64,000 bases of DNA from Adiantum capillus-veneris (GCA_014529385.2 CM043963.1:78640412-78704411), one strand, 5' to 3'; counted from the first letter of the stretch, positions 10,568 to 21,566 are shown. The notes: generated by a model not told the origin, from the letters alone. Made by a program: numbers and translations.

Positions 10568-11900
10568 TGTAACATTTGATGGTCTAAAAACTTATGTGTA
10601 GCGGAAATTAGCATGAACATAGTGGGCATTTCATTAGAATAGATTCCTAATGAGAATTACAAGAGTGATCGGGTGGAGAGAGCAACAAAAAGAATAACAC
10701 CTAGTTAGATAGCATCAACCATACTTTCAAAAGAGAGAGAAATTAAGCTATTGACAACAATTGAGGACCTGATTTGCATGGAGCCAGTCCCCCCTCCAAA
10801 AGGCTTTGTATTATGGTTTCTCCCATCAAGAGAGACATTGTACAATACAATTCTTTGTGTTCCTTCAAGACTAGCTAGTGCAATGAAGATGAAAGCTTCA
10901 TGCACTAAGAAAAACACTTAGTAAACACAACTTTAATTATCCCCGTTCTCAGACCCAAGACCTCACACACCTTCGAAGATGGTGAGAGCTAGCAGGGTAT
11001 GAGAGTAGATTGAGAGGAAGAAGGAGTATCTTATGAGAAAGATGTACATATCCTCACATAATCACTCATATTAGCATAGCTTTAGCTTAGTAATTAGCTT
11101 GGTAGAGGATATGAGCATGCATTGAAGCTTGGATCTTGGTTGGATTTGCATCCACAAGCCAAGAGTGTGTCGATGTAGGCTTCTATCTCACAAGCTTGGA
11201 GTAGGTGATGAGCTCTCCATTAAAGCTTGGGAAGAGACAGTCTTCTGTTTCTTCACACATGATCTTGTGTGAGTGTGTGTGTGTGTGTGATAATTCCTTG
11301 CAAAAATCAGCCCCCTCTCTCTCTTGGGCGAGCCCTCTTGCTATTTGCTCTTGCAGGCTCCCCATTGGACCTCCCCAAGTCAAGCCAATGGTTATTAAGC
11401 AGCATAAGTGATAGCCTTCTGACATGTGTCCCCCTTTCCCATTTTGTGAGAGCTTTAGGTAATTTAATAATTAAACTAAACTCTCATTGGACCCCTTTGC
11501 CTCCTGGCCAATAGGAATCAGGCAAGCCATTGGGCTCCTGAATGCTCATTGGACCCCTTGGGAGACTGTCCAATAGTCTTCTAGGAGACTTAATTCTCAT
11601 TGGTTCTTTTATTAAGTGTTTTTAAATTAATTAAACTAGCTTTACTCTAGCCTAATTCTCATTGCTCCACCTCCAAGGACATCCAATAGGAATTGGGCAC
11701 ACCTTGTGGGCATCTGGGCTAGGGAGCTGACATGTGTCCCTCATTCCCTTTGTGTAAAGGGAGCCTGTGTGTGTGTGTGACTTTCTCTCTCATCCCCTAG
11801 AAGAAGGTCTCGCCCCCTCCCATGTAGGGATATGCAAAGACTTTTTAGTTACACACAAAGCATCCAATTTCCCCTAGGGTTGACCTTTGGACACAACCTT
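10568..11900 (-). repeat. Probable 5' LTR of minus-strand element (far end uncertain)
   Basis: The LTR edge at 10568 is set by TGTTACA next to the primer binding site (minus strand). The far (U3) end could not be located because no second LTR copy is in the window; 11900 is an estimate where the low-coding, CCAAT-rich sequence gives way to other DNA. It includes a short GT microsatellite at about 11271-11289. Confidence 0.4.
11362..11700. repeat. Cluster of CCAAT/ATTGG motifs
   Basis: About nine ATTGG or CCAAT pentamers occur in 340 bp, mostly in the contexts ctcattggacccctt and gtccaatag, in both orientations. Two copies of gctgacatgtgtccc-like sequence flank the cluster (about 11420 and 11728). 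Its position would be in the U3 of the minus-strand LTR, so the motifs might be promoter elements of the NF-Y type; this is inference. Confidence 0.45.
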
Positions 11901-12146
11901 TGAATTTTGGAACCTTAGCATTTTGGAAGTCTTAATGGGCTGAACCTTAGGGTCTTTTTAGCCCATTGTTGCACATGGCTCTTTTTCAGATGCCCCCCCC
12001 CTTTGGATCCCTATTTTCCCTCCTTTGTTTCCCTACTGTGGCCGGTCTACTAGCTTAACCAATATTCTAGCTTTTTCTCCCTTGGCACTTCCCCACATTA
12101 AATGATCAGTTTAATATGAGAAAATCATTTAGGAGACTTAGATATT

Positions 12147-12781
12147 GATTATTATGACATTATGTATGGTTTTCAACCTAGATCACCAATTATAGTGGGG
12201 TCGACAACTGATAAACTTTAGTCGGGAAAGGATTTTCTGCAAGATTACATGGATATGCTGAAACTTGCTTGCCAAAATGTGCAACAAGCACAAGATAGGC
12301 AAAAAAAGTACACGGATGAGAAACACCGGCAAGTAACCTTCATGGAAGGGAAAGATATATTTTAACGCATGCTAGAACATTGAGAAAGTCTGAAAACTTG
12401 GCCAACACCTAAATTATCTCCGAGATATTGTGGGCCTTTTAAGATACTCAAGAAAATTGGAGATTTGGCTTACAAACTCTCTTTACCTATGCACTCTCTT
12501 ATTCATCCGGTTTTTCATGTAAGTAATTATGTAAACGCTTGCGTAGAGACGACAATGTCATTGACCAATAGGTTTTGGTTGATTTCATTGAACCTACAAC
12601 CCAACTTCATGAACTTGAGCGTATTCTTGAATATCATGATTCATGTATTCTTCATCATGTGCATCATTAAGCATTAGTTAAGTGAAAAGACCGACCTGAA
12701 GAAGGTGCCACTTGGGAAAACATTAGTGTTCTTAAGAAGAAATTTCCCACTTTTTGTTTTTGAGAACGAAAACACTGCTCC
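12147..12781 (+). pseudogene. Decayed chromovirus integrase C-terminus and chromodomain (second copy)
   Basis: The DNA matches, in the opposite orientation, the end of the chromovirus pol at 164-850. The same series of motifs can be followed through several frames and stops: a MYGFQPR-like start, the DYMDML helix, the cysteine-free linker before GPFKILKK, HPVFHVS, and near the end an ATWEN-like stretch ahead of the stop. It is followed by a polypurine tract and an LTR start as in the first copy. It is one of four retroelement pieces lodged inside the DHGSE RT. Confidence 0.7.
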
Positions 12782-13027
12782 AAGGGGGGAATAATGTAAG
12801 GCCAAGGGTCTAGTCTGAAACCAAAACTCAGGAGCTACCTATAAATGGGGCAAGAGGCTAGGAGGTGAGACAAGTTTCAAGGACCAAGGCTTCACATCCT
12901 ACTTCTCTATTCCTTGCATGGCATGGTCTGTGGTACACTTGCCATCCCTAATACTTTGGATGTGCACATTTGGGAGGGAGGGTCTGTGTTATCCCAATCA
13001 AACCAAGGATGTTGTTTGGGGAGAAGC
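12782..13027 (+). repeat. Polypurine tract and partial LTR of second chromovirus copy
   Basis: aagggggga followed by ataa and TGTAAGGCC reproduces the polypurine-LTR junction seen on the minus strand at 152-166. The LTR TG is at 12795. How far the LTR extends is not known because the next recognisable sequence (copia RT, minus) starts at about 13380; 13027 is a nominal end. Confidence 0.5.
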
Positions 13028-13379
13028 TCAAGATTTGTCCAAGGGCTCTTTGGCTTGCATATACACCTGCCTCACAAACTCTTGCTTGCCCTTGGTCAAT
13101 ATAAGCAACACCCAATATAGGAAATCATCCTTGCTTTCAGTTTTTCCCTTCCAAATGAAGTGATGCCAAGTGGAAGAGCTCCTTCTAGCATTCTCCAAAA
13201 CACTATTATACAATCAAGGTAACCAAATGGGGTGGTAAAAAATAACTTCCTATAGAAAGAGACATCAAGTGGTATCCAACATCATGAAGTACTAAGCTTT
13301 ATTGACACTCTTATGGAGACATGGTTACGTACTCCAACACAAAGTGATGCCTCCATCACATTGCTTAAATCATTTCTTT

Positions 13380-14010
13380 AGATGATGACAAAAGATCCCA
13401 AGTCTCACATCTCAAAATTTTGCATTCAAACTAGACCTAAAATTAGGAATGTGCTTCTCATTTGGCCCAATGAGCAACATGTCATCAGCACAGAGAACCT
13501 TGATCTCTTCTCATACCAAGCACAAGGATTTTTGTTTTGAACCATACAAAGATTTTTTCAATCTGCACCACTTTGTTTTCCTCATTCCACACACTTTCTC
13601 ATGCAAAGAACCATTCAAAAATACATTTTTATGTTTCATTGATGTGCATCCCACCCTTATGAGCCATTGTTACGCAAATGCTACAAATGGTAGTCATATT
13701 GTTACATTACAACCATAATGAGCTACAAATGAAACTAGAGAGAAACAGCCTCGTCAAATTAATATTTTTCTCTTGAGCATAACCCTTTCCCACAAGTCTC
13801 GCCTTATAGAAATCATCTAAATCACATTTCAACTTGGATACACACTTAATAGCAATCAACTTTTTCACAAAAGCAAATCACTCAAAGACCTAGTGTCATT
13901 CTTCATAATAGAATTATTCTCAATTTGCAAGGCAACCAACCAATTTCTCAATTTTGTGCCTCATCAAGCAAAACAAGTTCCTCCTCTTCACATACTCTAG
14001 AAACAACCAA
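13380..14010 (-). pseudogene. Ty1/copia reverse transcriptase (RVT_2) remnant
   Basis: Minus-strand translation across several frames gives the ordered landmarks of a plant copia RT: an ENNSIMKNDTRSL-like region and KKLIAIKCVSKLKCDLD, ARLVGKGYAQEKNI, then WCRLKKSLYGSKQK, the catalytic motif as CADDMLLIGPNEKHI, and a DLG motif after it. Stops and frameshifts are frequent and the YVDD motif has become CADD, so it is long dead. Neither LTRs nor an integrase could be assigned to it. Confidence 0.75.
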
Positions 14011-14544
14011 AGCAAAAAAATCCAGCACATAAGAGGCATAATGAGGGAAATGTTTCTAAGACTGTGGCTAGTCATGTCTGCATAACTGTTTGGAGCCAAG
14101 CATTGGGGACCATGTTACCAATGTGAGGTGGATTAATTTGCTAGAGATCCCCATTTATGGCCTCATCATAGGACATGTATAGACGAGTATACTTTGGGTA
14201 TAGGTGCTTTGAATGCCAAGTTGGGACTCTTCCGATAGCTCTTTTGAGTAGTTTATGCCCTATCAACGCTTTGTTTACAATTTATGCGTTAGTTTGCTGA
14301 GTTTTACTTGAGATTTTGAGAGAAGACTCTGCTAGATGCTTCCCGCAAGTCCTCTAGTATACTTACAACACTCTTTTGCATCAACATTGTATCAATTTTG
14401 CAAAGTTTCTAGTTGAGATTTTTATCTCCATGCAAAGAGAGACTACCAATTTTTTTATTTTTTATTTTGTCATAAGTTTTTAGCGTTACTCTCTTGCAAT
14501 TAGCTCTTGTCCTTATGACTCGATCTTTTGAGAAAGAAGATTAC

Positions 14545-14830
14545 TACATTAAGAAAGCAGAGAATGTTTGATATGCTAGTCAACAAAGGACTTGTAGTGC
14601 CATTGAAAGAGCATAGAGAGGATTTGTACACTAATGATTAGTGGAAGGAGATTGATGCTCATGCCATGGCAACTATTAGGTTACATCTTGGTGAGTCTAT
14701 ATTTTTTGCAATTATGGACAAGACCAATGCTAAAGAACTCTAGGAGTATTTATGATGAGAATGGGATGGTAAGAGTGCATTGAACAAAGTGTTTCTTATG
14801 AAGAAGCTTATAGATCTTAACATGAAAGAA
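14545..14830 (+). pseudogene. Ty1/copia gag (UBN2-type) fragment
   Basis: Plus-strand translation, with three stops, gives MFDMLVNKGLVVPLKE, AHAMATIRLHLGES, and SALNKVFLMKKLIDLNMKE. This is the typical order of a plant copia gag domain (UBN2/Retrotran_gag family). It stops abruptly at about 14830, where the DHGSE RT resumes, so the gag is truncated at the junction. It lies on the opposite strand from the copia RT remnant just upstream, so the two are probably not from one insertion. Confidence 0.75.
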
Positions 14831-15226
14831 GTCCCACATATTACTATGCCTTCCATTGATGATCTACCAATTAAGGGTTGTGAAGAAGGCTCAAAAGATG
14901 AAGCAAAAGATCAGAGGGGGTGCCGACACTTTTTTGCTCAACATATTGCTGACTGTGATGCTATTTTATCAAGGCTTGAAGAAGTTAACTTAACACTTTC
15001 AGGTCAAAAATCAACTTTTGGTGCTAAGGAGGTCTTGATAGTGGGACATATGTGCAGTTCTAAAGGTAGAAGGCCAAGTCCAACAAAAGTGGAAGCTATC
15101 CAAAAGATGAAGGATACATGCTCTTCGGTTACTGAAGTTCGTCGATTCTTGGGTACGTGTGTGTTCTATCGTATTTGGCTGCCACACTTTGCTCATGTTG
15201 CAGAGGTGCTGTATCAATTGCTATGA
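14831..15226 (+). pseudogene. DHGSE-family reverse transcriptase, C-terminal half (copy 1)
   Basis: Resumes the RT interrupted at 9962: VPHITMPSIDDLPIKGC holds the catalytic Asp pair, although the aromatic residue of the YxDD motif is Ser here. It continues through CDAILSRLEEVNLTLSGQKS, VLIVGHMCSSKGRRPSPTKV and VRRFLGTCVFYRIWLPHFAH, the RT thumb and connection. It ends with a stop at 15224 (LYQLL then TGA). The frame shown by the first Met (14780) wrongly includes copia gag residues before the junction. Confidence 0.85.
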
Positions 15227-15700
15227 AAAGGTAAAAGGTTTGTTTGGAAAGAAGTTCACACACAATCTATCAAGAAATTAAAGAAGATGCTTCTTGAGGC
15301 ACCGACCTTGAGGAAAGTTGACTATAAATACGAAAGGCTAGTTATTTTAACAGTTGACACTAGGCCAACACATATTGGATGGGCTATAGGTCAAGATGAT
15401 GCAGAAGGACACATGTATGCAATGAGATTCAGAGCCAAGGTGCTCAATGCTCAATGCTCATCAACGAGGTTATCCACAGGTTAAGAGGGAACTTTGGGGC
15501 GTTTCTACTGCTCTAAGGATTGATAAAGAATACTTTATTGGAGCTTCTGTCGAGGTAGAAACAGATTGCTTGCCACTGATAGGGATGATTGCAAACTGCT
15601 CTACTCCGGACATTGGCATGTTATGATGGATAACCTATATTAAGTCTCTTAACCCTGAATTTTGTCATATTGCAGGTAGAGATAATCCTGTTTTGCAGAT
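15227..15700 (+). pseudogene. DHGSE-family RNase H (copy 1, frameshifted)
   Basis: The domain is split over at least two frames with a frameshift at about 15460-15480. Visible landmarks are PTLRKVDYKYERLVILTVDT (first Asp), HIGWAIGQDDAEG, an RELWGVSTALRIDKEY segment with the Glu, VEVETDCLPLIGMIANCSTP with the later Asp, and WITYIKSLNPEF. A stop replaces the residue before WITYIKSL. It is followed directly by the integrase zinc-binding part of the same pol. Confidence 0.75.
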
Positions 15701-16333
15701 ATGCTATCAAGAGCCAGGTTTGAAGATCAAGAAGAGATGCTGACCATGACTGATGATGTTGGCTTGAAGTTCTACACATCCTCTTATCTACATGCCCATT
15801 GTGGAAATATTGCTCATGTTTTTGAAGTATTTTCTGAAGAGTTTTATGGCGGAGAGTGGCTTATGATTGGCCGCTACCTAATTACTCTCACTAGACAAGA
15901 AGGGTGGAGTGACCAAGAATACAAGAAGATCAGGAAAAAGGCCTATGGATATTTCCTGAAAGATGGACATTTATGGAAGCAACCGAAGCGCCCAGGAGGG
16001 GTACCACAACAAATTATTTGTGATAAATCAACTCAACAGCAGGTGATCAAAGAGTTTCATGAAAGTCTATGGGCTGGACACAGAGGAGTTTGGGCAACCT
16101 TTGTCAAGATTAAAGACCGGTATTGGTGGAAAGGTATGTATAAAGATGTGGTTCAATTTGTGGAATCATGCTTAATATGTCAACAGTACTCTTATGTGCG
16201 ACATAGAGATGGATTGCATCCCACCTATCCACTAGCTATGCACTTCAAGTGGGTGGTGGACCTTATTACAATGCCAGTAGGAGTGTGGCAGATGAGGTAT
16301 ATTGTTCTTGCCATAGAAGATCTTACTAATTAG
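15701..16333 (+). pseudogene. DHGSE-family integrase N-terminus with zinc finger (copy 1)
   Basis: An intact 210-codon stretch starts in the RNase H-integrase linker (MLSRARFEDQEEM), then GYFLKDGHLWKQPKR, and a complete HHCC zinc finger: EFHESLWAGHRG for the His pair and ESCLICQQ for the CX2C. It runs into the start of the catalytic core with FKWVVDLITMPVGVWQMRYI, where Asp of VVDLIT is the likely first catalytic residue, and stops at 16331 (LTN then TAG). The rest of the core follows in another frame at 16349. Confidence 0.85.
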
Positions 16334-16768
16334 ATTGAAGGTAGACCTTTGCGTACCAAAGCTACCAGTTCAGTATGCAAGTTCTTGCTTGAAGATGTTA
16401 TCTCCAGGTATGGATGTGTTGGCAAAATTACTACACATAGAGGAGAGCTGGATGCAGATGAAGCTCGAGAGTTTTTTGCTCGTATGGGCATTAAACTCGC
16501 TCTCACTACAGCATATAATCCAGAAGGTAACGGGAAAAGTGAAAGAGGACATCCGCCTATTGTTAAAGCTTTAGCGAAGGCATGTGAAGGACATATTGGT
16601 GATTGGCCTAAACTCTTGCCATTTGCTTTATGGGCTGATCGTACTACACACATTTCAGTTATAGGATTTATGCCGTTTGAATTGATGCATGGGCAAAAAC
16701 CCATTATGCCTATAGAGCAAGCGGTTTTGGACCATAATGCCATGGGAAGAAGGTTGTATGTCTATTGA
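16334..16768 (+). pseudogene. DHGSE-family integrase catalytic core, second part (copy 1)
   Basis: Continues the core after the stop at 16331: SVCKFLLEDVISRYGCVGKI, then THRGELDADEAREFF, ALTTAYNPEGNGKSERGH with the catalytic Glu in KSERGH, and LLPFALWADRTTHISVIGFM. The residue expected as the second Asp (before RGELDA) reads THRG, with no Asp at that site, so the enzyme would be inactive even without the stop codons. It ends with a stop at 16766. Confidence 0.8.
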
Positions 16769-17216
16769 AGACTTGCTTGCTCTACGTATTCGCTAGCTTG
16801 AGAGGTGTCAAGAGGATATTGAACATGCTAAAGAGAAGCTTAAGGAGGCAAGATTCAAGAATAAGGCATCATTTGATGGAAAGCACAGACTACGACCACA
16901 TGCTATCAAAGATGGTGACTAGGTACTTGTCTATGACAGTAGCTTGGAGAACCAATACACTACTATGCGGAAAATGGTTAAATGGTGGTTTGGACCATAT
17001 GTGGTGCTACATGTTTTTGATAATGCAACATATCAACTATGTGAACTTGATGGCACTATGCTCAAGGTGCCTATTACAGGAAAACGGATCAAGCTATCCA
17101 AGAAGAGAGAAGGCGAGATTGTTCTTGAAGATTCCCATTCAGATCCACCTCCAGAGGATCATGTTATGTATACATCAGATGATATGTCTGATGATGATTT
17201 TAATGAAGCTGATTAA
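16769..17216 (+). pseudogene. DHGSE-family integrase C-terminal domain (copy 1)
   Basis: Frame-shifted remainder of pol. The open frame 16944-17216 has MENQYTTMRKMVKWWFGPYV, then YQLCELDGTMLKVPITGKRI and a strongly acidic tail ending DDMSDDDFNEAD. The WFGPY..V....NATYQL pattern is the GPY/F module of gypsy integrases. No chromodomain is visible after it; the acidic tail (about 30 residues) takes its place. The stop at 17214 marks the end of the element's coding part. Confidence 0.75.
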
Positions 17217-17250
17217 GTGCAATTGGCACAGACCGGAGGCTGTGCAGGTT

Positions 17251-17264
17251 CAGAGAGGGTGGAT
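17251..17264 (+). promoter_or_regulatory. Candidate polypurine tract of DHGSE element copy 1
   Basis: tcagagagggtgga immediately precedes a TGTCG that forms an inverted match with CGACA at 19101. Position 35-50 bp after the pol stop is right for a polypurine tract. Confidence 0.45.
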
Positions 17265-18412
17265 GTCGTGCCGCTCCACTCCCATGACAAGAAAATGAGC
17301 AAAGGAATGCCAATAAGGTGTATTTGAATCCTACATGATTATTTAGCAGTTATAAGGGCTTGCTAACAAGCCAATTTTTTAGCTAAAAGTGTGCCAGATG
17401 CGGCTCTAAGGGCCAAAAGACGTCTTGGTAATGCTAAACAGTGAGTATGCTTGAAGTGGTCATAGCTGGGATTTTATTATTAAAAGTTGAAGTACTCGAA
17501 GTGCTCTACCGGCCTGTCTTTACGGCTCGTCAATCAGAGCTACAAATAAGAAGTTATGGCAGCTTGAAATTTGAATTGATTGTAGATCTGTACCGGATTG
17601 GGAAAGTGCAGCTGAGGAAATAAAAATGAAGTGAATGCACGGGCCTGAAGTGCTCGCTTTGTGGAGCGAGTCGGTCTTTTCAGATCAATGATCGGAGTTA
17701 CGGTTGCCAAGTTATTGGCCGTTAAAAATGCACCGAGGGCTGGTTCCGTATCAGTCCGGTCGGCTCAATCGGAGTGCTATCTGGGAATTTTTTAGTTTTC
17801 TTCCAAGGTTTGGAATGCAATGATAGTGACGAAAAGCCAACGTGGCTCCAACTTTCTGGAGAAAAATGATATGCTTGGCAATGCTTTAGTCGACATGTAC
17901 GCCAGTGCCCGCCTAATGTGGCCGCCCACTGGAGAAGCTTGGCGGTGCCTTGGCCAAAATGTATGCCTAAATGGTGCCCGAAGGCCGCCCAAATAAGCCA
18001 AATTTAAAATGGCCGCCAATGGAGAATCTTGGCAAGCTTGGCAGGTATGTATGCTCAAATGTGATTCCCTTACTATGGCTGCCCACCCAATAAAGAGGCT
18101 CAATGGCCGCCCGTTCAATTAAAATGAAAGCTTGAGTGTGTAAGCAAATAAAGAGAAGCAAAGCCATGGTAGACAACTGCAGCCACGAGCGCAGGATGGG
18201 GAAGAGGGACTTGCGCCCGCCTGTGTGGTGCTCCAATGAGGACGCCGAAGAAGTGGGAAACACTCACATGATCATGGCAAAGCTTTTTGGCACTACTCTC
18301 ACAGTGTTTGAAGCTGCCAAAAAATCCACCTGCCACGTCATCGAGTGGGTACCCATTAGCAACATCGCTAATGGGTAGGCCCTTTTTTAGCAAGGGGAAA
18401 AACCATGCAACA

Positions 18413-18420
18413 TATAAAAA
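18413..18420 (+). promoter_or_regulatory. TATA box candidate in LTR
   Basis: tataaaaa followed by ggagaaagggggctc. A similar arrangement (ctataagaaggaggg) is seen at about 56850 upstream of copy 2, which supports its being the promoter of this family's LTR. Confidence 0.45.
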
Positions 18421-18519
18421 GGAGAAAGGGGGCTCTTGAGCTCACTCTTGGGTATTGTTTTGGGAAGGCTCTCCCCTTCTTTTTGAGCGCTCTCTCTCTA
18501 GGAGGAAGCCAAAGCTTTT

Positions 18520-18760
18520 GATTACATTAAACTTCCCTATGCTAATTGAAGCCTAATCCTAAACTCCTTACTCAGGCTAAGCCTAAGCTCGTTTTCCATT
18601 AAGCTTTCCTATGCTAATCCAAGCCTAATCCTATTACTCAAGCAAAGCCTAAGATCGAATTCCCTAAGCCAAAGCCTCAATCTTAAGCCAAACTAAGCCT
18701 AAGTTTGGTTTCATTAATCATAAACTCATTAGCCAAGCCTAAGCTCGGTTTACCACAATC
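18520..18760 (+). repeat. Short tandem repeat rich in aagcctaa
   Basis: Two units of about 72 bp (cattaa-ct-cctatgctaat--aagcctaatcct...aagcctaag-tcg) are followed by shorter partial copies ending in aagcctaagctcggttt. It lies downstream of the TATA box within the probable LTR, so it would be in the R/U5 or leader part. Confidence 0.6.
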
Positions 18761-19101
18761 TCTAAGCACGTTCAAAACCGGAATCAATCCGATAGCCATA
18801 AACTGATTCGGACCACCCAAGGCATTGCAAGTTGAAGGCAAAAGATAGTATAAGGCAATTTAATTGTGATTGTCTTGACTAGCACCTGGATTAAGAAAGG
18901 TTAAACTTTGTTAACAGCATAAATGTTTCCATTAATGTTTGATTAAGCAGGGACACTGCTGCTTATTAGGCTTAAGCTAAACTGTCTGTTTTAAGCTCTG
19001 TTCTCGTTAATTGTGTCTGCTGCAACTCTTTTCCCCGCACCTCTCATAGCCAGGGGCCCTGTGTCTTCCCGGCTCACCTTTCGAATACAAATCCCCCGAC
19101 A

Positions 19102-19435
19102 ATGGGATGCTTGATTTATGTTTGCAAAACTTGATCTGACTTACACTATGGGGTTTCCCAGCTGATCAGCTTTATGCATAGGCCTATCACTAAGTAGTGA
19201 CGAGTAGTGTGATGTGTCTTTACATACCTCAATCACATTAACTTTGGGACTTTATGCGAGATATGCTCAACCATGCTTGCAACCTTTTACAAATAGTGTT
19301 TGGGATACTTGTATGACATATGAGTGTCCATAGTAGTAGTTGTTTTCTCTTTGGTGGACCATGCATATCATCTCCTTAAAGTACGAAGAAAGCAATAGTG
19401 TGCAATTCAAGTTGTTAAGCTAAGTACAAGGTAGC
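19102..19435. other. No recognisable gene
   Basis: About 330 bp between the probable DHGSE LTR and the copia RNase H remnant. It is probably more of the copia pol, too decayed to read in any frame. Confidence 0.3.
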
Positions 19436-19712
19436 ATTCAAAACAACAGGTGTGTGTGGATCAGACACCTCTTGATGGATCTATGCATGAAACTTGATGA
19501 GTCTACAACTATTTTCACTGATAGTTAGAGTGCATTGGTAGTTGCAAGAATTTGGTATTTCATGCTCACACAAAGCACATTGAGATGCAATATTACTACG
19601 TCAAAGAGTGGCCGAAAGATGTTGATTTTGATGTATGGGCCAACACTGGACAATGTGGCAGACTTGCTCACCAAAGCTCTTCCATAGGGAAAAGTTTCTT
19701 CAAAAATGTTAG
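19436..19712 (+). pseudogene. Ty1/copia RNase H C-terminus remnant
   Basis: Plus-strand frames give TTIFTDS followed by a stop and SALVVAR, then in a shifted frame VFHAHTKHIEMQYYYVKE, and in a third NVADLLTKALP. This is the invariant end of copia pol (TDS-Q-SA, HxRTKHI, DxLTKxLP). Two frameshifts and a stop show that it is dead. A polypurine tract and LTR start follow. Confidence 0.75.
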
Positions 19713-19750
19713 TCATTATATTTTGGAGGCTAATCACGTTCACATCATTC

Positions 19751-20160
19751 ACTGTAGGGGGTTTGTAACCCTTACATGTCCCTTAGAAAATTTTGATGTG
19801 AAAATTTTTCTATTCAATCTGTAAATTTTTTTTGTTCGAAATCATTTTTTCATCACCCCTTTGTATGTGAAAATGTGAGAAAATATAAAAGAAAATAATC
19901 CCTAGAGTTGAACCCTTGTTATAGACCTTTCTTTATATTAGGAATGGGAGCCAGTGGAGTGTATTGTAGGGATCATATCTGTAATCCACATTCACATTGG
20001 TGTTTTACAGTATGCTAGAAGATCTAGCAAGAGCCTTGTAATGAGGGCATTTTCTTCTACGAGCACTTCTACCAGCTCAACCAGAGAAATAAAAAAAGTA
20101 TGCTGGTTAAACTCTCTCTCCCTACCAATTGTAACTCCATGGACTGTTCAGTCTTGGACA
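19751..20160 (+). repeat. Copia polypurine tract and probable 3' LTR
   Basis: actgtaggggg followed by TTTG and TGTAACCC (LTR TG at 19764) comes about 50 bp after the RNase H end, as usual for copia. The 3' end is set provisionally at the CA at 20160 (cttggaca); no second LTR is present to confirm it. Confidence 0.4.
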
Positions 20161-20509
20161 CGATAGCGAGTGAAGCACTCTAGAGCAAGATGTTTAGGGA
20201 TTGCAGAGGTCCCTAAGAAACTCTGTACCCATCAATTGGTAAAGATTACTAATTTCTGTCCTATAAGATTATTTGTGGATCTTTTTCACACCTGCCACAT
20301 ATATGTTGCGAAGACTATGCTAGTATTGAAATCTCTCTTGCTTCTGTGACAAGATTCTTGATAGAGGATGGTATGCTAAAGAGGTGGATGGCATACATTG
20401 CGAGGTTGCACTGGACACTTTGGTGGCCAAGTACATGATTGAAACACAGTCACTTCTCATCTCTTTTTGGTACAAGTGCTCTTAGTTTGTTGCAGGCTGC
20501 TCTCAGTTT

Positions 20510-20818
20510 GTGACTATTGATCAAGAGTCGACAAGTTTGGAGGAAAATGCTGTCATAGATGTGGAGGTGGTGGAAAAAGAGCTCAACCTTGTGACATTGA
20601 TCACAACAAGGGAGAAATGCAACCTTCTTCAACTCCGGCATGACATAGTGGAGGAGACTGTGGACAATGAGCCATCACAGTTCTATTTCTTACAGATTGC
20701 GGACAATGTGCCGTCACAGTTCTATTTCTTACTACATGGATGCAAAGTAATGCAACAAAGGGAAAAAGAGATTGTTTGTAGAGAGCTAAGTGGCCGAATT
20801 CAAATCATGCCAATGTAG
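20510..20818 (+). CDS. Hypothetical ORF with internal duplication
   Basis: 102 codons, no recognised domain. It contains a direct duplication of about 36 bp (about 20658-20730) giving VDNEPSQFYFLQIA followed by DNVPSQFYFLLHG. Sequence just upstream (20300-20490) also reads as open protein (KEVDGIHCEVALDTLVAKYM) in one frame, so this could be the tail of a longer decayed gene. Function unknown. Confidence 0.25.
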   Translation: MTIDQESTSLEENAVIDVEVVEKELNLVTLITTREKCNLLQLRHDIVEETVDNEPSQFYFLQIADNVPSQFYFLLHGCKVMQQREKEIVCRELSGRIQIMPM

Positions 20819-21037
20819 CTTGGATGAACTCTATTGGGTGTATCTTTTCCTTCAATTGAAATCTATATTCATGAATTCTATCGTAATGTTTCTTTCAATT
20901 GAAATCTTTTATTTCAACAATGAGATGATTCTGACCATTGAATTTGTTTGTCTACCTGTGTCTCTCTTTGTGCAAATATGTGTCATTTCTTTACATTTAG
21001 TACAACATATGCAAAGTTTGTTGTCTTATGTACAATT

Positions 21038-21152
<115 letters not shown>

Positions 21153-21207
21153 CATTATCATTGGCACCACATTGACAGGTAAAAGAATCATATTAATGTA
21201 CACATAC

Positions 21208-21503
21208 TTAGAATTTTGTAAAGTATTTGGAAGTACAAAATCTGAAATAGTCAATGGACTGTTATCATACAAATTCTGCAGAGACGGGATCAAAATTTCC
21301 TCTAGGTAGAAGTCATGCTCATGCCCTTCAAATGAGGGTGGGGAGAGAGTTGTGCCCATTGGATTAAGTAAACCCTTTTGTGGTGTATCGTCTATCAACA
21401 AAGTGTTCTCAACATCAAATGGTACATGGATTTGAGAAAAAGGTTTGTAATAAAGGCATACATTTGGTTTTGTAGGGTGGTAGTTGCCATCAATGAGAAA
21501 ACA
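21208..21503 (-). pseudogene. HAD exon with DDTP motif
   Basis: Exon-like block bounded upstream by a strong acceptor (pyrimidine-rich ttttattttttgtatttcc, then aagtgtag) and downstream by a GTATGTG donor. It encodes CFLIDGNYHPTKPNVCLYYK, then VENTLLIDDTPQKGLLNPMG and GHEHDFYLEEILIPSLQNLY. The LLIDDTP...K..NP pattern is motif IV of FCP1-like HAD phosphatases. It is open throughout in one frame. The open frame runs on into the CA microsatellite, but that part is unlikely to be coding. Confidence 0.6.
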
Positions 21504-21566
21504 CTACACTTGGAAATACAAAAAATAAAATTGCAAACGTTCAATTTTGGCTAAGTTTCAAACTAC

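Larger units (their letters stand above)
17265..19101 (+). repeat. Probable 3' LTR of DHGSE element copy 1
   Basis: The segment starts TGTCG and ends CGACA, follows a purine-rich tract and the end of integrase, and contains a TATA-like box (18413), so it has the form of a 1.84 kb LTR. Internally a ggccgccca-tggagaa-cttggc block occurs twice (about 17920 and 18010), and a roughly 72 bp unit with taagcctaagctcg recurs at 18520-18760. The matching 5' LTR is not in the window (the element is 5'-truncated), so the edges rest on the termini alone. Confidence 0.5.

Noticed and set aside
9963-14830. Intron in the DHGSE reverse transcriptase
   Set aside because: Copy 2 has no interruption there, no GT-AG borders are evident, and the inside consists of fragments of other retroelements in mixed orientations.
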